DNA from: Aquimarina sp040786285 | GTDB taxonomy: Bacteria > Bacteroidota > Bacteroidia > Flavobacteriales > Flavobacteriaceae | Direction: 5' to 3' | Assembly: GCF_040786285.1 (NCBI RefSeq) | Contig: NZ_JBFMKQ010000001.1 | Location: 806,001 to 870,000 of the forward strand | Length of the DNA stretch: 64,000 nt | Shown here: positions 52,896 to 61,483 of the stretch, one piece after another | Numbering within the stretch: the stretch's first letter is position 1 | Layout of the letters: the number at the start of each line of letters is the position of its first letter | Program-made: the position numbers and the translations under genes | Notes under the pieces: generated by a model | Database searches by the model: none | Seen by the model: the letters and a program-made list of their open reading frames with translations, nothing else | What the model was told of the DNA's origin: nothing

Positions 52896-54731
52896 ATGTT
52901 AGAACTAGCAGGAATTATTATACTAGGAATCTTAGCTCAGTGGGTTGCATGGAAATTTAAAATCCCTGCGATATTACCTTTAATTTTAATAGGACTTTTG
53001 GTGGGTCCATTTGCAACATTGTTTACAAGTGATGGCACCAAGCTCATACAACCCATCTGGAATGGAGTAGAGGGCCTTTTCCCTGGCGAAAGTCTTTTCT
53101 ATTTTGTATCTCTGGCGATTGGCATTATTCTTTTTGAAGGTGGACTAACCTTAAGGAGAAGTGAAATCCTTAATGTAGGGCCTGTGATTATAAAATTAAT
53201 TACTGTGGCTGTGGTTGTTACGTTTTTTGGAGCAGGTTTGGCCGCTCATTTTATTTTTGACTTAAGCTGGCCTATTTCTTTCCTATTTTCTTCATTGATT
53301 ATAGTAACGGGTCCAACAGTGATTACACCAATTTTAAGAAACATACCTCTTAAAAAAGATGTTTCGGCTGTTTTAAAATGGGAGGGGATTTTAATTGACC
53401 CGATTGGAGCACTGGTTGCGGTTTTGGTTTTTGAATTTATTCAAGCGGGAGATGGTGGTCAATTTACAGGAACAGCTTTAATCGAGTTTACTAAGATTAT
53501 ACTTTTTGGATTCACCTTTGGATTCACCTTTGCTCATGGTTTGGCGTTTGTGATCAAAAGAAAAATTGTTCCGCACTATCTGCTTAATGTGGTTACATTG
53601 GCTGCAGTATTAGGCGTTTTTGTGTTATCAGATGTTTTTGCGCATGAATCTGGATTACTCTCTGTGGTTATTATGGGGATGGTTTTAGGAAATATTAACC
53701 TTCCCAACCTTAGTGAGATCTTATATTTTAAAGAATCTTTGAGCGTGCTTTTGATCTCAATATTATTTATTCTTCTGGCTGCAAACATCAACATCGAAGA
53801 CCTAAAATTGGTATATAATTGGCAGGCTGTACTGCTCTTTGCAATAGTAGTACTTATCATTAGACCGTTAGGAGTATTTTTGAGCGCAATGGGATCAGAA
53901 CTTAAAACCACTGAAAAATTATTCATTAGCTGGGTCGGTCCAAGAGGTATTGTAGCCGCAGGGATCGCTTCTCTTTTTGGATTAAAATTGTATAAGACCG
54001 GAGAACCAGGAGCAGAATATATTACGCCATTAGTATTTATGATTGTGCTGGGAACCGTTTTACTAAATGCTACAACTGCACGATATTTTGCCAAACTAGT
54101 GGGTGTATTTCTTAACAAATCAGAAGGAATTTTAATTATTGGCTCTTCAAAGGTTTCAAGGTTAATAGCTGCATACCTAAAAAACAATAACAGGCATGTG
54201 GTGCTTGTAGATAATAATAGAAGCAATATCAATAAAGCCAAAGACCTGGGATTAGAAGCAATTGTAGGCAATATATACGGAGACCAACTCAAAGACAACA
54301 TTGAGCTAAGTGACATGGGATATCTAATGGCACTAACGGCTAATAGTGATATTAATAAATACGCTATAGAAAAATTTAAAAATCAATTTGGAGAAAACGG
54401 CTCATTTAGGTTGATAACTTCTGAGGAAATGAAAAATCCCAAAAACAACCCACAAGAAGGGTTGTTTTCTCATACCGACGATTATTTTAAACTTATTGAA
54501 TTAGCTGAGCGATACCCTGGAATTCAGGAAATAAAAATAAAAAATAAAAAACATTACAAAAACCTTATAGAGCTCACTAAAGAAGATAAAGACATTATCC
54601 CTTTGTTTATAAAAGACCCTAATAAAAATATTCGAATAATTTCTTCGTTTAGTGAAGAAATAGAACAGATAGAAGAGAATAGTTTTTTGGCTTATATTGG
54701 TAAACCTATTGATATCGAAGACATTAAATAA
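52896..54731 (+). CDS. cation:proton antiporter with TrkA-N (RCK) domain
   Basis: A 611-aa inner-membrane antiporter of the CPA superfamily (NhaP/KefB-like). Residues of about 1-405 carry roughly 12 membrane segments, with the transport-site region IVTGPTVITPIL and LIDPIGAL and the conserved SWVGPRGIVAAGIASL. Near residue 411 a TrkA-N/RCK nucleotide-binding fold begins (ILIIGSSKVSRLIAAYL) with the acidic residue of VVLVDNNRSN, which usually confers NAD(H)-type binding and gating. The final roughly 90 residues look like a small RCK-C-like tail. Cation choice (Na+ or K+) cannot be fixed. It is divergent from the Usp/SulP pair, suggesting shared control of pH or ion balance. Confidence 0.92.
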   Translation: MLELAGIIILGILAQWVAWKFKIPAILPLILIGLLVGPFATLFTSDGTKLIQPIWNGVEGLFPGESLFYFVSLAIGIILFEGGLTLRRSEILNVGPVIIKLITVAVVVTFFGAGLAAHFIFDLSWPISFLFSSLIIVTGPTVITPILRNIPLKKDVSAVLKWEGILIDPIGALVAVLVFEFIQAGDGGQFTGTALIEFTKIILFGFTFGFTFAHGLAFVIKRKIVPHYLLNVVTLAAVLGVFVLSDVFAHESGLLSVVIMGMVLGNINLPNLSEILYFKESLSVLLISILFILLAANINIEDLKLVYNWQAVLLFAIVVLIIRPLGVFLSAMGSELKTTEKLFISWVGPRGIVAAGIASLFGLKLYKTGEPGAEYITPLVFMIVLGTVLLNATTARYFAKLVGVFLNKSEGILIIGSSKVSRLIAAYLKNNNRHVVLVDNNRSNINKAKDLGLEAIVGNIYGDQLKDNIELSDMGYLMALTANSDINKYAIEKFKNQFGENGSFRLITSEEMKNPKNNPQEGLFSHTDDYFKLIELAERYPGIQEIKIKNKKHYKNLIELTKEDKDIIPLFIKDPNKNIRIISSFSEEIEQIEENSFLAYIGKPIDIEDIK

Positions 54732-54808
54732 CGTTGATAAAAAGGTCGGTTTTAAGTCATATCATACGTTTTTTTAGCATCGAATGAGGCATAAGACCTT
54801 AATTTTCT

Positions 54809-54816
54809 TATTTTTG
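54809..54816 (+). promoter_or_regulatory. promoter -7 element of the cysteine-rich lipoprotein gene
   Basis: TATTTTTG, an exact TAnnTTTG match, lies 28 bp before the ATG at 54845. A -33 TTG is not obvious. Confidence 0.45.
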
Positions 54817-54844
54817 ACCCTACTTAACCCAAAATAAAATGACT

Positions 54845-55249
54845 ATGAAAAAACTTATGTGTGTGGCCGTATGTGTCCTAACCCTGGGATTTACTGGCTG
54901 CAAAAGCGATGAGGATAGTTTTGATTGTAGTGCAGGAGACTTAGTTCTGGCAGATGCGTTGCTTAAATATACAGAAAACAGCACCACAGCTACTTGTGAA
55001 GCCTATAAGACAGCAATAGAAAACAACTTAAACAATAGTTGTTATTTAGATGCGGATGTTATAAAAGGATTAAGATCAGAATTAAATGTATTAGGAGACT
55101 GTACTTTTGCAGGTAGAGTCTGTTTAATCTGTACCAATAGCGGTGTAAATGAAGAAGTGTGCAGAGGCGAAAACGGAAACGCTTTTATCGGCGAAAGAGA
55201 TTTAGAAATTCCTTTTGAGCGATATGTAGAACTTTCTAGTTGTATCTAG
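54845..55249 (+). CDS. cysteine-rich lipoprotein, uncharacterised (134 aa)
   Basis: The N terminus MKKLMCVAVCVLTLGFTGC is a lipoprotein signal with the acceptor cysteine in FTGCKSDED. The mature chain has seven more cysteines (FDCSAG, ATCEAY, NSCYLD, GDCTFAGRVCLIC, EEVCRG, SSCI region), probably disulfide-bonded in the periplasm or outside. No family is recognised and no catalytic motif seen. The start at 54845 is preferred to 54839 because it begins the basic KK. It is a stand-alone gene with a -7 element upstream and a convergent terminator after it. Confidence 0.75.
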   Translation: MKKLMCVAVCVLTLGFTGCKSDEDSFDCSAGDLVLADALLKYTENSTTATCEAYKTAIENNLNNSCYLDADVIKGLRSELNVLGDCTFAGRVCLICTNSGVNEEVCRGENGNAFIGERDLEIPFERYVELSSCI

Positions 55250-55278
55250 AATAGTTTATACTCAAACAATAAAAACAT

Positions 55279-55309
55279 AAAGGTGATCATTGTATTGGTC
55301 ACCTTTTTT
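55279..55309. terminator. bidirectional terminator between the lipoprotein and the EEP gene
   Basis: AAAGGTGA (55279-55286) pairs with TCACCTTT (55299-55306) over a 12-nt loop, followed by TTTC. The TGA stop of the convergent gene at 55299 sits in the right arm. Confidence 0.65.
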
Positions 55310-56348
55310 CTTTGATCACGTATAAATATACTGGATAATGATCACTGTATCCTCCCGTGTAAGAACCGTTAGAAAAACTACGAAAAGGATAGCCTTTATA
55401 TTTACCTTTTGAAGTCGTTAAATAATGTGCATTAAACACACCCGCTTTATAATATTGGTATGTAGTGTAATCGTTTCGAAGAAATGCTTTAGACACAATG
55501 ATCTGATCAAATAAACTCCAGCGATCTGCCCAGGCCAAAGAGCCAATTCCTTTTTTGGCAAGTTTTGCCATGGGATTATAGAGTTCTTTTAACATCACCT
55601 TTTGTCTATTAGACTTTGCAGCCAATATCTTTTTTATACTTGTATTTTGTGGATTGTCATTAAAATCGCCCATTGCAATGATTTTTGCATATGGATCAAT
55701 AGCAAAAAGAGAATCCATAATTTTTTTAGTAAGCGAGGCTGCCTTATTTCTTTTATATCGGCTCCGTGCTTCTCCACCTCTTCGCGAAGGCCAGTGATTA
55801 ACAATAATATGAATAAGATCTCCGTCTAAATAACCACTCACCAACAATTGGTCTCGGGTATATACGCGCTTAGCACTATTGTGATCATAAATGACCAATT
55901 CGTGTACACTTTTGTTTTTAGGTTTAAATAAAGATTTTTGATAGAGCAACCCTACATCAATTCCTCTTCTGTCTGGTGAATCAAATTGAACAATACCATA
56001 ATCTTTTGGCAAGAGCACTTCTTCATTAACAAGATCTTCTAATACTTTTCGGTTTTCTATCTCTGCAACCCCTAAGATAGCTGGCGGATTTTTAGCCACA
56101 TCGGTTCCTATTTTAGAAATAACCTGGGCCATGTTTTTAATTTTATCTCTATACACTTCATAAGTCCAATGATCTTTACCTTTAGGGGTTCTGTCATCAT
56201 CAAAAGTTATAGGATCATCTTCGGGGTCAAAAAGGTTTTCGAGATTATAAAATGCAATAGTATTCACCTGATATTCCTTCTTTTCTTGAGAAAAAACAAA
56301 AGAAGAAAGTAAAAAGAAAGAAAGGATACAGGAATGTTTTAAGGTCAT
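55299..56348 (-). CDS. secreted endonuclease/exonuclease/phosphatase (EEP) family protein
   Basis: A 349-aa exported hydrolase. Signal peptide 1-20 (ending FSQ). The EEP (DNase I/exonuclease III-like) motifs are all visible: VNTIAFYNLENLFDPED (metal-binding Asn/Glu region), GVAEIENRKVL, IVNHWPSRRGG, AMGDFNDNPQN and the C-terminal SDHYPVY. The set fits phosphodiesterases acting on DNA or RNA or on phosphoinositide-like substrates; family members differ widely, so the substrate is not decided. It has no T9SS domain and is probably periplasmic. Together with the second EEP protein 5 kb away and the TonB-dependent receptor, it suggests a nucleic-acid or phosphoester scavenging locus. Confidence 0.85.
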   Translation of the reverse strand: MTLKHSCILSFFLLSSFVFSQEKKEYQVNTIAFYNLENLFDPEDDPITFDDDRTPKGKDHWTYEVYRDKIKNMAQVISKIGTDVAKNPPAILGVAEIENRKVLEDLVNEEVLLPKDYGIVQFDSPDRRGIDVGLLYQKSLFKPKNKSVHELVIYDHNSAKRVYTRDQLLVSGYLDGDLIHIIVNHWPSRRGGEARSRYKRNKAASLTKKIMDSLFAIDPYAKIIAMGDFNDNPQNTSIKKILAAKSNRQKVMLKELYNPMAKLAKKGIGSLAWADRWSLFDQIIVSKAFLRNDYTTYQYYKAGVFNAHYLTTSKGKYKGYPFRSFSNGSYTGGYSDHYPVYLYVIKEKR

Positions 56349-56614
56349 AAGATTATTCTTTTTAATATCAATTTATTAGCAACCAATTTTTTAAATTTTT
56401 AATGGTTCTTTTTCGTAAGGGCATACAAATATTAATAAGAGTCAAAAACACCCCTATAATCCCCTCAAGGGGATAATAATTCCCCCTTTGAAGGGGGTTA
56501 GGGGGATGTTTCTGTCGGCTCATCATCATTTATTTATGTAACACAATAATCCAGGGAGAAAAAACTCAAAAACTTAATTGATTTCGTGCCTATTAAAATC
56601 AATTACAATGATAA
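56349..56614. other. non-coding region upstream of the TonB receptor
   Basis: About 270 bp with no gene. It carries the palindromic C/G-rich element at 56450-56506. The rest is AT-rich flanking DNA, and no promoter could be fixed for the receptor. It extends to a terminator-like hairpin at 56615-56649. Confidence 0.4.
56450..56506. repeat. C/G-rich multi-hairpin palindrome
   Basis: Two small perfect hairpins (ATCCCC-TCAA-GGGGAT at 56459-56474 and CCCCCTT-TG-AAGGGGG at 56482-56497) are enclosed by an outer pairing of CCCCTA with TAGGGG. The element is strikingly G/C-rich in an AT-rich gap. Similar sequences occur as dispersed palindromic units in many Bacteroidota genomes as I recall; this is the only copy in the window. 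Confidence 0.6.
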
Positions 56615-56649
56615 AAAATCCTAGTTCCGAAAAATGAAACTGGGATTTT
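56615..56649 (+). terminator. terminator-like hairpin before the TonB receptor
   Basis: AAAATCCTAGTT (56615-56626) pairs with AACTGGGATTTT (56638-56649) with one G-T pair, followed by CTATTC. No plus-strand gene lies upstream, and the receptor ATG at 56689 follows 40 bp later. It could end a short unannotated transcript or act as a leader/attenuator. Confidence 0.5.
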
Positions 56650-56688
56650 CTATTCTTGTCCTCTATAAACTTTCATGCAACAATTAAT

Positions 56689-59574
56689 ATGACTTATTAT
56701 GATTTTAACCCAAAATATGTGATCCTGATTTTCTTTTGTAGTACACTTATGCTAAATGCCCAACAAACGAAACTAAAAGGAAAAATCGTAGATATAATCA
56801 CTAGTCAAGGGCTTCAGGATATCAAAATACAGGTTAAAAGATCAAACGTAGTTACCATAACCAATAATAAAGGTGAATTTGATTTTAAAAATACAACCTT
56901 ACCTCTAGGGGAGCAGATTCTTATTATATCAGGGCAAGGATATGTTACAAAACAATTTCCCGTCGTAATTAATGAAGGAAAACTATTAGATCTCAATAAG
57001 ATTGACTTAAAATTCGACTTCAATACAGAGCAAAAACAGATTGGGGTTATTAGCCTTTCTGACACCGAACTAGATGAAAATAGCGATGTGTCTTACAATA
57101 TGGCCGCATTACTTTATGCAAACCGAGATGTGTTTCTTAATGCTGCAGCATTTGATTTTAGCGCCACCTTTTTTCGTCCACGTGGCCTCGGAAATGAAAA
57201 TGGAAAAGTGCTAATTAATGGAGTTGAAATGAATAAGTTTTTTAATGGAAGGCCACAATGGAGTAATTGGGGAGGATTAAATGATGTGCAACGCAACCAG
57301 GAATTTTCTCAGGGAATTTCACAAAACGATTATACATTTGGGGATCTTTTAGGCACGTCAAACATCATTATGAGAGCCTCAAAGTATCGAAAAGGAGGTA
57401 GAGTGTCTTATGCTACTTCAAACAGAAGTTATCAAGGAAGGGTAATGGGAACGTATAACTCTGGCCAAACATTAAAAGGTTGGGCTTTTTCATTATCACT
57501 ATCTCGTAGATATGGAAACGAAGGGTTTATTGAGGGTACATTATATGATTCAAACTCTTTTTTTGTTTCTGTTGAAAAGAAATTGAACAAAAAGCATAGC
57601 CTCAATCTAACGGGATTTTATACCCCAAACAGACGTGGTAAGTCTACCGCAATAACAGAGGAGGTTTATAACATCAAAGGAAACACCTATAACCCTAATT
57701 GGGGGTATCAAGACGGCAAAAAAAGAAATTCTAGGGAAAGGAGTATCGAAGAACCTGTTATAATGCTCAATCATTACTGGGATATAACAAAAAACACAAG
57801 CTTAAATACTAATATCGCATTACAAACCGGAAAAACTGGAAACAGTAGAATCGATACTGGAGGGGGTGATCAGATATTAGGGCCTAATAACCAACAAATT
57901 TATGTTGGTGGTGGTAGGAGTGTAGCCACCAATCCGGCACATCCTGATAATTTACCGAGCTCCTTTTTAGCCGACCCTAATCCAACTCCACTTGACTATC
58001 AAAATGCTTTTTTAGCTCAGCAGACACTTATCGATGATGGTCAGATCTCCTGGGACGAATTAGTGCAGACCAATCAACAAAACAGGCAGCAGGGCAATAA
58101 TGCCACTTATATTTTATATGAAGATAGAACAGACGACACTCAATTGGTCGGGAATGTGATTCTAAATAGCCAAATAAGCAAACACGTTTCATTAAATTCA
58201 ACCATCAACTATAGGCGGTTAAAAAGTGAAAATTTTGCAGAGGTAAAAGATCTTCTGGGAGGCACAGGTTTTTTGGATGTCGATTTATTTGCTTTATCGG
58301 GTAATGAACAGACACCAGAAGAGGCGGCAAATAGAGCACAAAGCGATCTGCAACACCCAAATCGTATTGTGGGGGAGGGTGATCGGTATGATTATAATTA
58401 TGAAATTGAAGCAAATACATTAGATGGGTTTGTTCAAGGGCAGTTTACGTTTAACACAATTGATTTTTTCCTAGGGGCAAATGTTTCTCAAATCTCATAT
58501 CAAAGAAACGGACTTTTTGAAAATGGATATTTTCCCGGAAAAGAATCTTTTGGAAAGAGTACACCAATTGATTTTACAAATTATGGTGCAAAAGGGGGAG
58601 CAACCCTTAAAATCAATGGACGTAATTCTATTGGGATACAGGGAACATATTTTACTAAGGCACCAACAATTCGCAATGCTTTTGTAAATGCAAGACAAAA
58701 CAACATCACAGTAGCAGAGATATTGGAGGGAAATCAAGAAAGTGAAAAAATCCAATCTGCAGATGTTAGTTATGTATTTCGTTCTTCGACAATAAAGGCC
58801 AGGGCAACGGGATATTATACCAAAATCGAGGATGCTACCAACATTTCATTCTTCTTTACCCAAGCCATCTCTGGATCAGACACAGGATTTGTTCAGGAAA
58901 TACTTACCGATATAGATAAGCTATACGTTGGAGGAGAATTAGGAATCGAATACCAAATCACCCCAACAATCAAACTAAAAGCCGCCGCAGGATTCGGTAA
59001 CTTTATTTATAACAACAACCCCGACCTAACTTTAACGAGCACTAGTGAGGCTTTTACAAATTTCGAAGGCATACGAAACTTCGGAAAATCTGCATTAGAG
59101 GGATATCATCTTTCTGGAGGACCACAAAATGCTGCACAACTAGGTTTCGAATATCGTGATCCAGATTTTTGGTGGTTTGGGACAACTACAAATTATTTTT
59201 CTAATGGGTATATCAACATCAGTCCTTTTGCCAGAACATCGAATTTTTACCAAGACAGTGATGGGCTTCCTTTTAATGATTATGATGAAAATATTGCGAA
59301 GGATCTTTTAAAACAAGAACAGTTTGACGATTATTTTATAGTGAATGCTATTGGAGGTAAATCCTGGAGAGTTGGCAGCTATTATGTTGGTTTTTTTGCT
59401 TCAATAAGCAATATTTTTAATCAAAAATATAGAACGGGAGGTTTTGAACAAACCAGAAATGCAAATTACAGAAGAACTCTAGAAGAATCACGACGAGAAA
59501 CCCCAGTTTTTGGATCGAAATATTTTTATGGGCTTGGTACTTCTTACTACGTAAATGTTTATGTACGATTTTAA
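56689..59574 (+). CDS. TonB-dependent outer-membrane receptor
   Basis: About 961 aa. Signal peptide to about residue 25 (ending LNAQ), then a carboxypeptidase-regulatory-like beta-sandwich (KLKGKIVDIITSQGLQDIKI, about 30-105), a plug region (VSYNMAALLYANRDVFL, GKVLINGVEMNKF) and a long barrel ending VNVYVRF, whose last residue is the usual aromatic. No SusD-like partner gene is adjacent, so it resembles SusC-independent receptors. ATG at 56689 is chosen over an upstream in-frame TTG at 56656 because it gives a proper signal peptide. It is followed by a DUF5689 lipoprotein gene. Large-molecule or metal-complex import is expected from the family; linkage to nucleases suggests a nucleic-acid-derived substrate, which is only inference. 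Confidence 0.9.
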   Translation: MTYYDFNPKYVILIFFCSTLMLNAQQTKLKGKIVDIITSQGLQDIKIQVKRSNVVTITNNKGEFDFKNTTLPLGEQILIISGQGYVTKQFPVVINEGKLLDLNKIDLKFDFNTEQKQIGVISLSDTELDENSDVSYNMAALLYANRDVFLNAAAFDFSATFFRPRGLGNENGKVLINGVEMNKFFNGRPQWSNWGGLNDVQRNQEFSQGISQNDYTFGDLLGTSNIIMRASKYRKGGRVSYATSNRSYQGRVMGTYNSGQTLKGWAFSLSLSRRYGNEGFIEGTLYDSNSFFVSVEKKLNKKHSLNLTGFYTPNRRGKSTAITEEVYNIKGNTYNPNWGYQDGKKRNSRERSIEEPVIMLNHYWDITKNTSLNTNIALQTGKTGNSRIDTGGGDQILGPNNQQIYVGGGRSVATNPAHPDNLPSSFLADPNPTPLDYQNAFLAQQTLIDDGQISWDELVQTNQQNRQQGNNATYILYEDRTDDTQLVGNVILNSQISKHVSLNSTINYRRLKSENFAEVKDLLGGTGFLDVDLFALSGNEQTPEEAANRAQSDLQHPNRIVGEGDRYDYNYEIEANTLDGFVQGQFTFNTIDFFLGANVSQISYQRNGLFENGYFPGKESFGKSTPIDFTNYGAKGGATLKINGRNSIGIQGTYFTKAPTIRNAFVNARQNNITVAEILEGNQESEKIQSADVSYVFRSSTIKARATGYYTKIEDATNISFFFTQAISGSDTGFVQEILTDIDKLYVGGELGIEYQITPTIKLKAAAGFGNFIYNNNPDLTLTSTSEAFTNFEGIRNFGKSALEGYHLSGGPQNAAQLGFEYRDPDFWWFGTTTNYFSNGYINISPFARTSNFYQDSDGLPFNDYDENIAKDLLKQEQFDDYFIVNAIGGKSWRVGSYYVGFFASISNIFNQKYRTGGFEQTRNANYRRTLEESRRETPVFGSKYFYGLGTSYYVNVYVRF

Positions 59575-59632
59575 TCAAAACACAAATCTTAATAAGACCT
59601 GACAGGTTTACTATTCAATAAAGAACTAAAAT

Positions 59633-61039
59633 ATGAAGACTAAAAATAAGATAAAAAAGGGTTTATTTCTTCTAACCATAGTGAGTGTAATTTTTAGCTG
59701 TGCTCCAGAAGAAGATTTCGAAACACCAGAAGTAATTGTTCAAGAACAAGAGGTTGAAGGTACAGTAATATCAATTGATGCCCTACTTGGGATTTTAGGA
59801 CAAGAGCTAGAAAAGGAAGGCGAAAACGCAAAAGTGGTTTTTGAAAACACAGATAATTTTATACTAGGTTATGTAATATCTAGTGATAAAGCAGGTAATT
59901 TTTTTAAAGAATTAATACTTCAGGATAAGAGCGAAAACCCACAATCAGGAATACGAGTATTAATAGATAATAGTCCGCTATTTACAAAATATGAGTTTGG
60001 CCGGAAAGTATATATAAAGTTAGATGGATTGTCTTTAGGTATGCAAAACGGTGTTGCCACATTAGGTGTTTCTGAAGGAAATGATGTTGGAGCAGTTCCT
60101 TCATTTTCTATAGATGAGGTGGTTATTCGATCTACAGAGATAGCCACTATTACTCCACTAGTATTGTCTTTTGAAGATTTTACCGATACACTTTTAAACC
60201 TATATATTAGAGTAAACAACATTCAGTTTAATAAAAACATTGTACAAGAGAGTAACACATTTACGTTTGCCGCAGAATCGAATGATGAATTTGATGGAGA
60301 ACGTATCTTAGAAAGCTGCGAAACAGGGAGATCAATATTACTTAGTACAAGCACCTTTTCTGATTTTAGAGGTCTCAAATTACCAGTACAACAAGGAAGT
60401 TTCGAGGGTATTTTAACTAAAAATTTTGAAGGAGATACATATAATCTAGTGCTTAATGACCCAACTGGGTTAGTATTTGATACAGAAACCCGCTGTGACC
60501 CCATTGTTTTAGAATGCCCATCAACAGAAAATGGATCAACGGTATTGTTTGAAGAAAGTTTTACAGACTTAAAAACTAAAGATCTTGAAGAAAAAGGGTG
60601 GGTTAATACGAATACCACAAGCGGTAAGCTTATTTACAAAATAGGGGACTTTGCGGGAAATCAATATGCGCAGATCACAGGCTTTAGATCAAAAGAAAGC
60701 CTGTATGAAGTTTGGTTAATAACTCCAGAAATTGACTTAAGTATGACAACAGGCGAAACTCTAAATTTTGATCTACAGGCAGGCTATGATAACGGTAATA
60801 TTCTAGAAGTTTTTATTACCAATAATTTTACTGGTGATGTAGGATCAACATCTTGGGAAAAACTTGATGCAATTATCCCCAGAGCACCATTAAATGCTTT
60901 TGGTGATTTCATCAGTTCAGGACCTATGGGTATATCTTGTATAGAAGGTAACGCAAGAATAGGTTTTAGATATGTAGGTGGTGACCCCAGAGCTACTACT
61001 CGATATCATATTGATAATGTTAAGATTACAGGGAAATAA
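59633..61039 (+). CDS. DUF5689 surface lipoprotein with C-terminal lectin-like domain
   Basis: A 468-aa lipoprotein with the acceptor Cys23 in IFSCAPEED. Residues of about 35-275 match DUF5689, an OB-fold-like Bacteroidota domain with features such as FILGYVISSDKAGNFFKEL and GRKVYIKLDGLSLG. From about 300 the C-terminal part resembles the choice-of-anchor J / concanavalin-like fold (VLFEESFTDLKTKDLEEKGW, ATTRYHIDNVKITGK). Both halves are typical of surface-exposed proteins that bind nucleic acids or sugars. It lies 58 bp after the TonB receptor gene and is likely co-transcribed. Its role as a substrate-capture partner is inferred. Confidence 0.85.
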   Translation: MKTKNKIKKGLFLLTIVSVIFSCAPEEDFETPEVIVQEQEVEGTVISIDALLGILGQELEKEGENAKVVFENTDNFILGYVISSDKAGNFFKELILQDKSENPQSGIRVLIDNSPLFTKYEFGRKVYIKLDGLSLGMQNGVATLGVSEGNDVGAVPSFSIDEVVIRSTEIATITPLVLSFEDFTDTLLNLYIRVNNIQFNKNIVQESNTFTFAAESNDEFDGERILESCETGRSILLSTSTFSDFRGLKLPVQQGSFEGILTKNFEGDTYNLVLNDPTGLVFDTETRCDPIVLECPSTENGSTVLFEESFTDLKTKDLEEKGWVNTNTTSGKLIYKIGDFAGNQYAQITGFRSKESLYEVWLITPEIDLSMTTGETLNFDLQAGYDNGNILEVFITNNFTGDVGSTSWEKLDAIIPRAPLNAFGDFISSGPMGISCIEGNARIGFRYVGGDPRATTRYHIDNVKITGK

Positions 61040-61156
61040 GTTTAAAATAAAACCCTTGAGGTCCAAACACCCAATAAAACTGGGGTCTACCAATGACATA
61101 AAACAATTATTGCGATATTACGTTTAATAGATAGTACAAATCAAAAATGTTGTATT

Positions 61157-61417
61157 ATGCAAACGTTAAAAAAGTGGGTATTGCTAGGGCTTTTTTTAAT
61201 AGCAATAGTCGCATGTGGCGAAAAGAAGAAAGAAACTGAAACCACAACCAAAAAAGCGGAAACAAAAAATACCGCTGTAGTCACAAAAAAGACTAAAAAG
61301 AAGACAGTGACTAAACCATTGTCGAAAAAAGAAGTTAGAAAAATAAAAAGAGAACTAAGAAAACGAGAACGCGAACAGAAAAGAAAACAACGCGAACTCG
61401 AAAATAACAAGAAGTAA
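61157..61417 (+). CDS. small highly basic lipoprotein (86 aa)
   Basis: A 20-residue lipoprotein signal with lipobox IVAC (MQTLKKWVLLGLFLIAIVAC) is followed by a Lys/Glu/Thr-rich chain that ends in a strongly basic helix (KIKRELRKREREQKRKQRE). No fold or family is recognised. The minus-strand frame at 61141-61410 is its shadow; it lacks a lipobox and is less plausible. It is followed by a bidirectional terminator. The basic tail might bind nucleic acid or peptidoglycan, but this is speculation. Confidence 0.65.
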   Translation: MQTLKKWVLLGLFLIAIVACGEKKKETETTTKKAETKNTAVVTKKTKKKTVTKPLSKKEVRKIKRELRKREREQKRKQRELENNKK

Positions 61418-61422
61418 AAAAG

Positions 61423-61456
61423 AAAAAAGGCTGGATTTAATTATCCAGCCTTTTTT
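61423..61456. terminator. bidirectional terminator between the basic lipoprotein and the EEP gene
   Basis: AAAAAAGGCTGGAT (61423-61436) pairs perfectly with ATCCAGCCTTTTTT (61443-61456) around a 6-nt loop, with T-tracts in both directions for convergent genes. Confidence 0.92.
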
Positions 61457-61483
61457 TATGTTGTATTCTTGCTTAAACAAGAA

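Noticed and set aside
53576..54316. 246-codon minus-strand ORF over the antiporter
   Set aside because: Shadow of the clear antiporter frame, without a recognisable fold or start signal.
61141..61410. 89-codon minus-strand ORF over the basic lipoprotein
   Set aside because: The plus-strand frame has a proper lipobox and the terminator geometry fits it; the minus frame is Phe/Val/Ser-rich and lacks a signal.
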